This document shows positions 1 through 11,900 of a DNA stretch of 64,000 bases, piece after piece. This stretch comes from Drosophila miranda (taxonomy: Eukaryota; Arthropoda; Insecta; Diptera; Drosophilidae): positions 11,346,001-11,410,000 of the forward strand of contig NC_046675.1 of NCBI RefSeq assembly GCF_003369915.1, given 5' to 3'. A model generated the notes under the pieces. That model searched no databases, was not told the DNA's origin, and worked only from the letters and a program-made list of their open reading frames with translations. Every line of letters starts with the position of its first letter. Positions within the stretch are counted from its first letter, which is position 1. Made by a program: the position numbers and the translations under genes.

Positions 1-1130
1 TTGGAAAGTCGAATTCTACCTCACAGCTACCGATGGGTGGCTATCAGCGATTGTTGCAGCAACAACAGCAACAGCAGCAACAACAGCAGCAGCAATATCC
101 ACAGCATAAACGTCCCTTCCTGAATTGGAACACTTTTGCCTGTTCGGCCATGAATGGATCCAGTGATCCCTTCATGCAGCATCAACAACAACAACATATG
201 TACCCGCAACAACAACATCTCCCCCACAAGCTGCAGCAATCGTACTCATCCTCGCATGTGGCAGCGGCATCTAAGCAGACGCCCAAGTCCGGCCTGGCTC
301 TCTTTCTGCAGAAGAATACCAACAAGGAGAATAAATTTGGGCAACAGCAACAGCCGTCGCTCCAGCCACCTCCCGGCATGATGCCCCAAATGTATGGAGC
401 CTACCAGGCGCCACAGCTGCAACCACAACCTGCCTCCAAAATAAGTTATCCTCGCTCTGGGGTTGGCGGCCCCCTGGCGCACTCTGTCTCGTTCAGTTCT
501 GCCCAGCGACCCACGGCCATGCAGCACCAACAGCAGTTCCTCCATCAGCAGCAACACCAGCAGCAGCAGCATCCGCCACATTCCAACTTTGGGCTGGGGA
601 TGATGAGTCGCAATTACTATAATCTTCCCAAGCAGCAGCAGCAGCAGCAGGAACGCAAGCCGCTGCAGACCTTTGATCCGTATGCCTATCCCAAGCCAAA
701 TCAGATGCAGTCGTCGGTCAAGTACCAGCAACAGCAGCAGCAGCAGCAGACAACGCATCCGCATACGCAACAGCAGCAGCAGCAGCAACAATTTCTGAAT
801 GCTTCCGTTGGGGTAGGAGCAGCGACAGGAGGGGGCGCCGTCGCTGGGCTTCAATATGATCCAAATACAAATACGCAATTGTATTACGCGTCACCGTCGT
901 CGTCGTCAACGGCTGGGATGCAACCGCAACAACAGCCACCGCAACAGCAGCAACAACAACAGTTGCAACAAAGCAATTCTGTCATATTCAATCACTCAAA
1001 TCAACAACAACTGCAACCACATCATCTACAGCAGCAACAACAACAACAGGCACCACAATTACACCAACAACAACAACAGCAACAACAAAATGAAATGTCC
1101 AAATCCGCATTGGGATTGCACTTTATCGAG
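1..1130 (+). CDS. Doa: Doa alternative N-terminal exon, Gln-rich (5' end outside window)
   Basis: The frame is open from base 3, and the first ATG inside it is at 33, so the exon probably continues left of the window. It encodes about 375 residues dominated by poly-Gln tracts, with interspersed Tyr, Pro and Ser segments and no recognisable globular domain. The exon should end at 1130, where ATC-GAG is followed by the donor gtagat; the frame reads only 12 more codons before a stop. The donor leaves phase 0, exactly what the shared Doa exon at 10728 accepts, so this is read as the N-terminus of one Doa isoform. Doa is known to have several promoters and isoforms; that this exon belongs to it is inferred from strand, phase and position. 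The Gln tracts are mixed CAG/CAA, which limits slippage. Confidence 0.7.
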
Positions 1131-2960
1131 GTAGATTCTATATGTATTCCACAAATCATACATATTTAGTGTTTTTTGTGTGTGTGTTTTTCGTTGCACT
1201 ACTAACAGCACTACTGCTCCCCGCCCCCCTGCCGCTGCTCCCCTTCCCCCTGCACATCATCAAGAACTTGCCACATAAATAACCAGATGAGTCATTCGGT
1301 GCGGTACTCGGGCTTCTCCAAAAAAAGGCCTCTGACGAAGAGCATGATGATGATGATGTTGATGATGATGATGATTCCCTTTGCCATTGCCATCGCTTCT
1401 GCCTGTGGCCCCCCGTGTCTGTGCGAGTATGTACTTCCTGTACTTTTGTGGCCTTTCAAGTGTGAAACATCCACAGCCCCAAAAACACCTCTTTCTGATG
1501 ATTGGGGGCTCTTTGCTCTTGGCAGCAGACTCTTGCACCAAAACCATTGCACAATCGACAGACTGAAAGCTAAGGAAAAAGGGGAAATTCAATGTCAATT
1601 TCCTTGGGGGCTGCTCTCTATAAATAGCCAGCGCGGCGGCCACTTAATTTATTGTCTGTTTATTTGGTTGCTATAATTTTTTTTGGCTAATCTTTTAACT
1701 GCTTGATGATGCTACCGCTGCCTTTGGCGCTCCTGCTGCTGCTGGTTTATTGTTTAAATATTGCCAAACTGTATGTAATTGTTTTAATAACTAAAAAACA
1801 ACAAAATAGCACTAAACAATACGCGGAACGGAACGCGTTTTTAGCAGAGAAAAATGGGATATCTAAAAATATGTAACACCAGATGGTGGATGCGATCTCT
1901 AGCGCTCTCTCTCCCGATCTACCGCGCGCTCTCTCTCTCTATATATACGACTCTTGAATGCTCTTACTACCCTGAAACTTCACTAAGGATTAACACCACC
2001 TACGACTCTCTTTTGTATGTAAAACTTGGGAGAAGGAAGTGTTCCAAAAGTAAGGGTATTACTCGGTTACTCGTGCAGGCGATTCTTCTCCTGGCTGTGG
2101 CTGTGGCTGTGGCTAGTTTTTCGGTTCTTTTCTTCTGCAGCAAACAATAATAGAAACCACGGGAAGAGGAGGCCTCAGCCTCAGCCCCAACCACAGCCAC
2201 AGTCACAGCCACACACTCAGTTCTCAGCCGCACAGCTCTCCCGCACGGACGGTTTTCGCCTCAGACAGCGGCGGCCACTTTCGACTCTGACATCGGCGAT
2301 ATTTTCAATCTTTATAATTAGTATTTGTGGCGTACGCTTTCGTTGATGTTGCGCTGATTTCTGTTTCGGTTTCGGTTTTGTTTCTGTTTGTTTCTTCGTT
2401 ACCAATGCTCGGGGAATCGGCTGCGTTCTCTCTAAATCTCCTGAAATTCTCGGATAAATAAATGGCTCAAAGTGCGTGTGTTTCCCCAAAAATGCAAAAC
2501 AAGCCAATATTCCAAACTAAAGTGCAAATTCAATTGAATGAAATTTCAAATGGACTTTAAATTGTCGCTGATCTGAACAGTGGATCCGTGGGGGCGACTG
2601 CTTCTTCTGTTGTGTGGCTATTTCCGTCGAAGCTGCCGCAAAAATCTCTTACAATTTCAATTATTTTTACACAAAATTCTGCTCCGCTCTCCGATCCGAT
2701 CCGTTCTGTCTATACCTTAGATATATACTATATACGATATAATACCATCATTTCTACAAGAAAAACACCCGCTCTCTCTATAAACAGCAAAACAAAATAC
2801 CAGAAATTAAAGCAAATTAATAAATTAGACAGAAGAACGAACCCCCTCGATCGAATCGATTCTTCTTCTCTCGCTTTTTAAGTATTATCCGGATTGTCGT
2901 CATCCGCCGGATGAGAGAGAAACCCACGCAGAAACCAATACATAGCGAAAAGTGGCCGAT
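1131..2960 (+). other. Doa intron and upstream region of the second Doa promoter
   Basis: No convincing coding exon is seen. The stretch holds a short (ATG)n run near 1344-1376 and CT-rich tracts near 1905-1945. A region rich in CAG/CAC-type triplets near 2160-2220 encodes only low-complexity shadow frames. Because the next coding exon begins at 2961 with its own ATG, part of this region is probably the promoter and 5' untranslated leader of the long Doa isoform. Confidence 0.45.
1619..1626 (+). promoter_or_regulatory. candidate TATA box
   Basis: TATAAATA followed by a GC-rich segment and an A/T-rich start-like sequence about 25-30 bases downstream. It lies 1.3 kb before the ATG-bearing exon at 2961, so it could drive an internal Doa transcript. 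Sequence match only. Confidence 0.22.
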
Positions 2961-5900
2961 ATGGCCACATTTCTGAATCGTTTTCATCGCGAGAAAAGCG
3001 AAAAGATTTTGCCAAATTCAAGTGAAAATCGAAAAACAGCTGATGGCGAGGCGACAGCGACGGCAACGGCAACGCCGCAGCAGCAGCAGCAGGCGCCGCG
3101 ACAGCAGCGACGGTACATGAGGAGCGCCACCGCTGCCAGCGTCACACAGCTGCTCTCCGAAAGCTGCAACAGTCTGCTGCAGCGCTTTCGACGCAATCCA
3201 AGCGAACGACCTGATAATAAACAACAGAATCTACAACAACAACAACAGCAACAAAAACGGTTCAGCAGCAATCGGTAATCGATGCAAAGGGAAATGAAGC
3301 AAAAGATTTTTATAATTTATTTTTAATTTTGCCTTCTTTTTGCTTTTCTTTCGTCGAAAAACAAAAAAACAACAAAACTCGGTCAAAATTCTCCGTCGGC
3401 GGCGATCATCATTTATTTATTCTCCTTCTTCTCTATTTTCACTTGATTTTATTTTCATTTGAATTTCCTCGGTGTCCGATCGGCGTTGATTTGCGGCAGA
3501 GTGGTCGTGGTCGACGCGTAATTACGAGTTTTAGTTGCAGCGCAGCCGCCTCGCTCGCATCGCGATACAGACAGTAGCCACAATCTTCTTTCTGCCAAAA
3601 TAATCCTCCTCCTCCTCGTCGGCGGAGAAGGCCAATTATGTAAACGTTTCGAGTGCGTTTTTAATCGCGTTGAACTTCGGGGCAATCGCTGCCTGCCGCC
3701 TGATCACCCCCTGCCCTTTAAACTTTTAGTAGTTCCAGTGTGAAGGAGAAGGAACCCCTTTCTTTGTCCTTCCAGTGGTAGTTCCAGTGTAAAAGCCACT
3801 CCTCTCTCTCTCTCTCTCTCTCTCTCGGAAAGTTTCCCCTCATAAGCGCCAGTACCCGTGCAAAAAAGTGTGAAAATATTGCCATAAATCAAATTCCACA
3901 ATTAACGCCATATAAGTGTGCCTGACATGATTCCAGTGTACTAATTCCCGATGAATTTTGATTTATCATTTTCATTTTGATTGCGACAGTCATAAATCAT
4001 GCAAAGAGCAAGTGCAGTGATCCAGAGGTCGGATATTTCGAAAAGAGTGTTCAACGAGAGAGAAAATTGTGGGAGTATTTATTCCCCACATAACCGAAAT
4101 ATACTCGTTATACTCTTTCCTTTTTTTGCCTGAGCTTTTCATGGCATAAAAGTTTGACCAAACACACAGCGTTGCACTGCAGCCATAAAAGCTCCGGAGA
4201 AGCTTCCCTGTTTCTGCAGCCTCTCGCTGTCTGCGTTTTCGGGCTTCCTCCTTGCGATCTCCTCTCTCTTCTAGTAGAACTTTTAAATAACCGTTTGAAA
4301 AAGCATTCACTTTGCTTCCGCTCTCGCTCTCCTTCTCTCTTTCAATATTTGCTCTGCTCTTTCGTGCTGTCTCTTCGTTTACTGCAATTACTCCTTTATT
4401 ATTTATATGCGAGCGCGCACGTTTAAAATAAAACGTATATTGTGTATTACGCTTTGTTCTGTTTTTGTAAATATATTTTTTCTTCAACAACACAGAACTT
4501 TTATTGCTCGCCCGTTGCGTTCCGTCGGCAAGAGTTCAAGGCTTTTCTTGTGAAAAGCGCTCGCCGCCCCACCCCCTTCTTGCGCGTCACTTTCGATCGC
4601 TACGATCGTTTCGTTTCCCTGTTTTGCACCGCCCGCAAGCTGACGGAAACGAATTTATTTTACAATTTACAGAATGGATTGCATTCTGAATGAAGCGCAA
4701 GCGTGTGCGTGATTCGCGTGCGTTTTAAACCGCGCGCGCAGCTGGCAAACAAAAGAACCGTTCTTCCTATCACTATCCACCCACTCGTCCACACATGTTA
4801 CCTGCTCTCTTCTCTCCCCCACTCTTTTGGGTCGCTCTCTCTCTTCCGCACTCTCTGGCTCTCTGTGTGGCGCGCAAGTGCGCAATATTTTCACACTTTT
4901 CACCAAAAATAAAAACGATTCCTCAATATTTTCATCTTCTTGTGAATGCCTCGCATTTCCTTCATCTTGATCTTCTTCTCGGTCTCTTTTTGGTCGTCGC
5001 ATGAATTTTCCGAAAATTTTCCTCAGTTAATTTTTGGTCCGTGTCGTGGCAGCGCGTCCCGTCCGAGAGCCGTTCGTCGCGAGACCGTCCGTTCGTCGCG
5101 GGGAAAACGAAAGAAAAGCAATCAAAAGAAAGCAAAAGGAAAATCCCATCCCCCTTAAAGCCCAGCCGAATCTGAAAACTGTTTGGGATCGATCTCTTTC
5201 GTGCATTATAGAGCGGCAGCCGCCATAGCCGAGGAGGATACCAAAGATAGTAGCAGCAGCAGCAAAGATCCAAAAACAGGACGCAGGAGCTCCTCCAAGA
5301 CTCCCACGAATGACAGCAACAACAACAGCAGCAGCAGCAGCAGCAGCAAAAGCAAGGCAAATCCCTCACAGAAGCAGAGCAAACATCGCCGGAGCTCGGA
5401 TAAGTCGTCCAGCTCCTCCAGTCGGAGACACCCGGAAGCGGAAAAGGAACGCGATCGGGAACGGGAACGAGATAACGCCATGAGCGACCGCCACAGACGT
5501 TACTATCCAGGCGGCGGACTGGGCTACCACCCCACCAGCAGCAGTGGAAGTGGAAGTGGGAGTGGCAGCAGCACCGCCGCCATCATGGGTCGCTACCAAA
5601 AGAGCTCCACCACAGCGAACGCCCTGGACAGACTGCGCACCCACCTCAGTCCCGTGGGCGGCTACTACAAGCCACTGATACGCGGCCTGGGGGGTGGCCG
5701 GCGGGACAGGGATCGGGACCTGGATGATGTTAGTATCGCTTTCATAAACGCCCGCCAGAGAGGGCGAGAAAGTGCTACAGAGCGGTGTGCAAACCAATGG
5801 ATGCGACGGACCCCAGTCGGCCAGCCAGACCCATGACTCACTTGTTGGGCATTTCATATTTTGGAATATTTCTGTTCTGCAGACGAGAGATCTTCTCACC

Positions 5901-8900
5901 TGTCCATGACTCAGAGTCCGACCTAAATCTTTGACAACTGTAGAGCCCGTAACCTCTGACGAGTAATTATTTTATATAGAACAGTGTTGCATTGCATTGT
6001 GGCAGCCATGGACCCCCATTCATTCCCCATTGCCACATATTATAGAAAGTTTTCCCTCGCCTATAGACTGACAGATATACGAGTCTGTGTAGCTATCGGA
6101 ACCCACACGGCCAGCGTTTTATAGCGAGCGTGTTCCTACATACGAATACATGCCCACCCGATATATTCTCTATCTTTCTATATCTCAAAGATTCATTCTG
6201 TGCCGTGTGCGTTTGCGTTTACGTTTACGTTTGTCGAATTTATTTTCGATTCCAAGAGCCTCTGCTATATAGGAAGATATATTTGCATGTATTTTGGGTC
6301 TAGTCTTTGTATCTCTATCTCTACATCTGAGATCTCTGAGATCTCTCTTAGATGTGTGTATATTTTTCACGATTTTTTCTTCAGACATTTTTGTATATAT
6401 AAACTTTGAAGGTCGCCGCGCCGTGGACGTTTTTTGTTTAGATTTTTCGCCTAAGGCATTCGAAATGAATATAAAGGGTATCCCCTTTGGCCACAAGCTA
6501 CACTCTCTCTCTCTCTCCCTGCACTCTGCGTGCGTGCATGCCCCTTTTCCATGCCACAAGAATGCCTTAACCCCAGAGAGAGACACAGAGAGAGAGAAAG
6601 TCCCCACTTTAATGGCAGTGCGAAATGAAAAGGCACCCGAAAACACCATAATTAGCCATTGCCGAAAAGGCCGTTTAAATGGTTCCAACATTTGGCCCCG
6701 AGTGCGCGACTCTTGTCTCTGGGTCTAGGTCTGCGTTTAGGGTCTGGGGACTGCCTACAGCCGTCTATCGTCTGGGACTCCTCTTTTGTGGAGCGTGTGC
6801 TACGCAGACAGAGCGTAAAGAGTGTTTTACGCCCGTCGTTACCGTTGGTTTCACACGAGCGCCGCTCTTAAGCACTTTCCCTCTCCATTAACCATTTAAT
6901 ACCCCGTTCAAACCGTATCTAAATCCAACTTGTGCGCTTCTGCGTCTGGTTTTCTCTTTGCGTGTGACGCACAGCGTCGGGATTTGCTGCTGGACAAAGA
7001 TAAGACGCCAACCACAGCGGGAACGTTAACGGGAACGGTAGTGGGGGCTGGCAAGCAGTCGGCCATCTCCCGCCTGGAGAATAAATATTCGGACATACTG
7101 GAGCGTGCGGCTGGCAGGCGTCGCCACGAGGAGGATCGCGACAAGACCCTGGAGCCGGACGACTATGGTGCCAGCAGTGGGCTGGCGCGCTCGGCCACTG
7201 CCCACCAGTTGGCCAAATCGAAGCTCTCCTCGAGCTCCTTCAATGCCGCGGACCGCAAGGAGCGAACGCCGTACCGGACGCGGGCGCAACGGCAGCGCGC
7301 AGGCGGCTACATGGCCGACTCCAACGACAGTGGCTACCTGACCAGCGGCAACCGGCTGCTGGACGAGAACTACCCGGTGGACTACAGCAGTCGGTATGAC
7401 TACCACGACGCCCTGCGTCTGGGCGGGGCCACGGGCTACCCCTCCAGCCGCTACGGTCGCAGAGGAGGAGGCGAAGAGGACCCTTCGGCGGCAGCAGCAC
7501 CCTTTGGGGGCCGCACAAGCCGCGCCTACGGCAGGAACAAGACCAACGAGAATCTCCTGGCCGCCGAGATCATGGAGAGCGGGAGACAAGCGGCAGCGGC
7601 ATCCATGGAGGATCGTCCGCTGAATTCGAGAAACCGTTTCGCCCACCGCCGCAGGGAGCAGCCCCCGCCCGAGCTGACCGCCGAAGAGCGGGAGATCCTG
7701 GCCGACGATCGGTCCTCGGAGGACAATGCAGCCATTCTGTCGCTCCTGCGGGAGGACAACCAGTTCCTGGAGGCCAAGAAGTTCGAGGAGCGCATGCGCA
7801 AGCGCCGCGAGCTGCGGGAGCGCGTCAAGCGCGAGGAGGAAGCGGCCGCGGAGGCCAAGAAGACTGAAGCGGCGGCCGCCTTGGAGCAAGAGGCAATTGC
7901 CAAAGCAAAGGAGGCAGCAGCAATAGCAGCAACAGCGGCAAAGGCAGCAGCAGCAGCGGCTGCCCTGGAGGCGCCAAAGGAGGAGGCGGGCCCCAAGAAG
8001 AAGTCGCGCAGCAAAAAAGTAACTACAGACGACAGCGATGATGGTGACAGTGGCTCCTCCAGCACGTCGGAGAGTAGCTCCGACGAGGTCGATGGCGAGA
8101 CAGAGACCGAAACCAGCACGGATTCGGCGACTGGTGTGCCACTAACAAACACAACATGCAACACAGCCACCTCCACCACAACAGACAAGGCCAACACTCC
8201 TCCTCCTTCCCCCTCTGTCAATGGCACCACCAGAACTACTACTCCTCCATTAGCCACCACCTCATCATCCACTAGCACTTCTGGTCCACTCTCTAACAAC
8301 CACTCTCTGCCACACACGGCGGCAGCGGCAGCAGCAACAACAGCAGCAGCAGTTGGCTCCAGCACCACCAACAAGAGCCGCTTTCTGCCCCTCCACTCCT
8401 CAGATCGCAATAACAATGACCTGTCCAAATACAAGCCCACGAGCAACCTCCTGATGCACTCCTCCAGCTCCGGGGCCCTGGCCTTTGGCGGTATCGGGGC
8501 GCGACTGGCGGCAGCGGATGCGCGTCGCCAGCAGCAGAGGTATCAGGGCGCCAGCTCGCGCACCGCCGCTGTGCTGAGCGAATTCGATCGCTACAAGCCC
8601 AGCCTTGGATCGGGTTCCGGTTCGAGCTACCTTCCCGATCCGTACGGCAGTCGGCGGACGAATGGCCTGGGCCCGGGCAGCTCCCTGTATCAGCGGCCCC
8701 GCCTGGATGCCTACCACCAGCAGCAGCAGCAATCGTCAGCCTCGTCGCACTACCTGCAGCAGCAGCAGCAGGACCACTACCTGCTGTCGAAGAGCGCCAC
8801 CTCGTCGGCGCTGTTCCAGAGGTCACGCATTCCAAAGACACTCTCGACCTTTGTAAGCAGTCGTTGTAGCACCCCATACCGTCTAATCGTCTTATCGATG

Positions 8901-11900
8901 ATGCAGCTTTGTTGGCTTGAGCTTTGTTGGCGCCGACTGCCCTAACTGCAACTGCAACTGCTACCCCTCGATTTCGAACCCCACCCCGCCCCATCCTTCC
9001 AAACTACTCACCCCCAAACAGACTTGCAGATCAAACAGCTAACATCCCAGTGGATCCCAGTGGATCGTGTTCTTGTTGAATGTCCAACTAACAGAGATAT
9101 GTCGAGACTGCCTCTCTCGAGAGATCGTTTTGTTTTGCATGCAACTAAAATCAAAACCAAGCCCGCAACACGGAAGAAAACGTAAGAGAGCTATACAAAC
9201 TCGTAACCCTGAACACACCACACCCAACCTATCTATAAACCCTGGACTGATCTATAATCCCAAAGAAAACACGACTTATTAAAGACTTTACCATGCCAAT
9301 GGGATCAATTATGGTATATCAAAGTTTAGGGGAACTTTCTCCAGGATTTCCACCCCTTCTTCACATTCCAATGATCCCAACTTTCCCAAAACTTTATATT
9401 CTTTATATTTTATAATCTGACATTGATATAATAAGGGTACTCCCAAGAATAGAATAACAAACCGTATCCTATTCATAAACTTACGAAAACAATTGCCTAT
9501 TACCAGTTCGTTCTGCTGGAAACACAACTGGAACTATGACCTCAAAAACGACTTATGTACACGACCCTACGACCCATAAACGAAACGAAACGAACGACTT
9601 ATTCCAGCACTTAATTTGTTCTTTTACCAAAAGAAAACCTTTAAAGAAAAAATAAAATACAAAGCTGGAATTGATTTTTTATTGCCCAAAACACACCCAC
9701 ACACATACACACACACACACACAGAGAATATAGATGAAAGACTTCTATATACTCACGTCTATATATAGCACCATATACATATACATATATACAAACAGAT
9801 GTGTATATATGAAGCGTTATGTATGCCATATGCGTTATATTTATATTTGACAATATATATTTTATTATCTTTGTTGTACTTGTTTTGTTGTTGAATATTA
9901 ACCATTTTTGTAAAACACACAAATCTCAAAAAATTTGTCCGAACTAATTTTCTTATCGAACAAACGAAACGTATTTTTCTCGTGTTTTTTCTGAATATGA
10001 TGATGTAAATCACAATGATGATGATGATGATGATGATGATGATGGGTTTTTGATGATGATGTGCGCTCTCAACATGATGATGATGATGATAATGGATGTT
10101 AACGGATGATAATGGATGATAATGGATGATAATGGATTGGATTGGATTGGATTTGGTTTGTCTCCGTGGTCGCTTGCAATGGATGCTGACTCTGTGGTGC
10201 CAACGCTGGATCGTCGTCGTACCCTGGATCCTTGTGGATTGTATTGATTGGCCCGGCCTCGTGGACGACGACGACGACTATCTGCGGACTATGCTGGACA
10301 ATCGGATCGCCTATATAAATATATATCTATTTTTGTTTCTTTTTTCTCTTTCTTTTTTTGTTTCTTTTTCTCTCTTTCAAATTACATACTGTTTGCCACA
10401 CACGCACACACAACGCACTATCTGTGTACGCGTCTGTATCTGCCACCCACCGAACTGCCACTGCCACTGCAACGACAACCTCGCCCCGCCTTGCAACAAC
10501 CCACTACCAAATTCGCTCTCAAATGCTCGCCCCGCCGTCGTTTCGCTACCTTTCAACGGATCAACGAATGTACCACCCATCAATACAATCCAATCGCTAC
10601 CACAACCAACCACCAACCACCTGCAACAACTTCAACAACAACAACACATACGTCCCCACGTCGTCGTCGTCGATTGCTCCTCCGCTCCTCGAATGCTCCT
10701 CGAATGCTCGCTCGCTTGCCCAAACAGACAGCCAAGCCCGTCATCCAAGATGATGCTGATGGTCACTTAATTTACCACACCGGAGACATTCTCCACCACA
10801 GATGTTCGTGACAATTTTTTGTTTTTAATTTTCCTTCCATATTTATGTTTAGAAAAGAACCAAACAAAAAAAGAAAAACACTCAACTCAAAGTCAAAGCC
10901 AAACAAAAAGAAAAGAAAAAATAACAAGAGAAAGGCAAAACAAAAGGCTACTTCTACTCCTACTCTCCTACTGTCTTCTCTACTCGTAACTCTCTTATTA
11001 GTTCAAACTCTTTCCAAGTTTTCTTTATTATTTGTTAATTATCCACACACACGCACACACACACACACACACAAACACAACAGAAAGGTCGAAAGTCGCG
11101 TCGCGCCGCGCCAAATTTTCACACAATTTTCGACAGTTACTTCCTTTCAAGCAATTTGTCTTTGAATTAAACTTTTGCCTCGAACTAAATTATCCCCGTC
11201 CCCATTTGGGAAAACTTTCGCTCGCGCGCCGCACACAATAATAATTAACGAAATAATATTGAAAATGAAAAATGAAAACTCAAACTCATTTGCGCACACT
11301 TTTTGCCTAGAGTCCTCCGATTCGGTTATTGGGTGTAGACCAGACCTCATCGTATTTAGTTGCTATTAAAGTGTTACTACAGGTCTAGCTTTAGAACAGA
11401 CAGTACTAACTAACGTTTAACACCAACCACTCTCGATGCAATTGGCTGAGACACTACTAAAAAACTGCCTTCCTTTTGCCAAATTTCAGATAAGATCATG
11501 GCCACACTCGGCGAGGGCACTTTCGGACGTGTGGTCAAGGTCAAAGACATGGAGCGGTAAGTCCTCGAATCTAGCCTCTAGCCCTGTAACTAATGCCTTC
11601 TCCCTTTTCAGTGATTACTGCATGGCCTTAAAGATTATCAAGAATGTGGAAAAGTATCGCGAAGCTGCCAAGCTGGAGATCAACGCCTTGGAGAAGATTG
11701 CACAAAAGGATCCGCATTGTGATCAGTGAGTCTGCCATTTCCCACATCCCTAATCAATCCTCTACAACTGCATTTCCCTCTATCTTCTGCTCTACAGCTT
11801 GTGCGTGAAAATGGTTGACTGGTTTGATTACCATGGACATATGTGCATAGTTTTTGAGATGTTGGGTCTAAGTGTTTTCGATTTTTTGGTAAGTCAATTA

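Noticed and set aside
5206-5481. Leu-rich minus frame resembling membrane helices
   Set aside because: It is the reverse of Ser/Gln triplet repeats in the Doa exon, not a membrane protein.
7526-8446. 306-codon minus frame opposite the Doa N-terminal exon
   Set aside because: Val/Ala/Leu/Ser repeats arise from the reverse of Thr/Ser/Ala-rich coding; no gene features.
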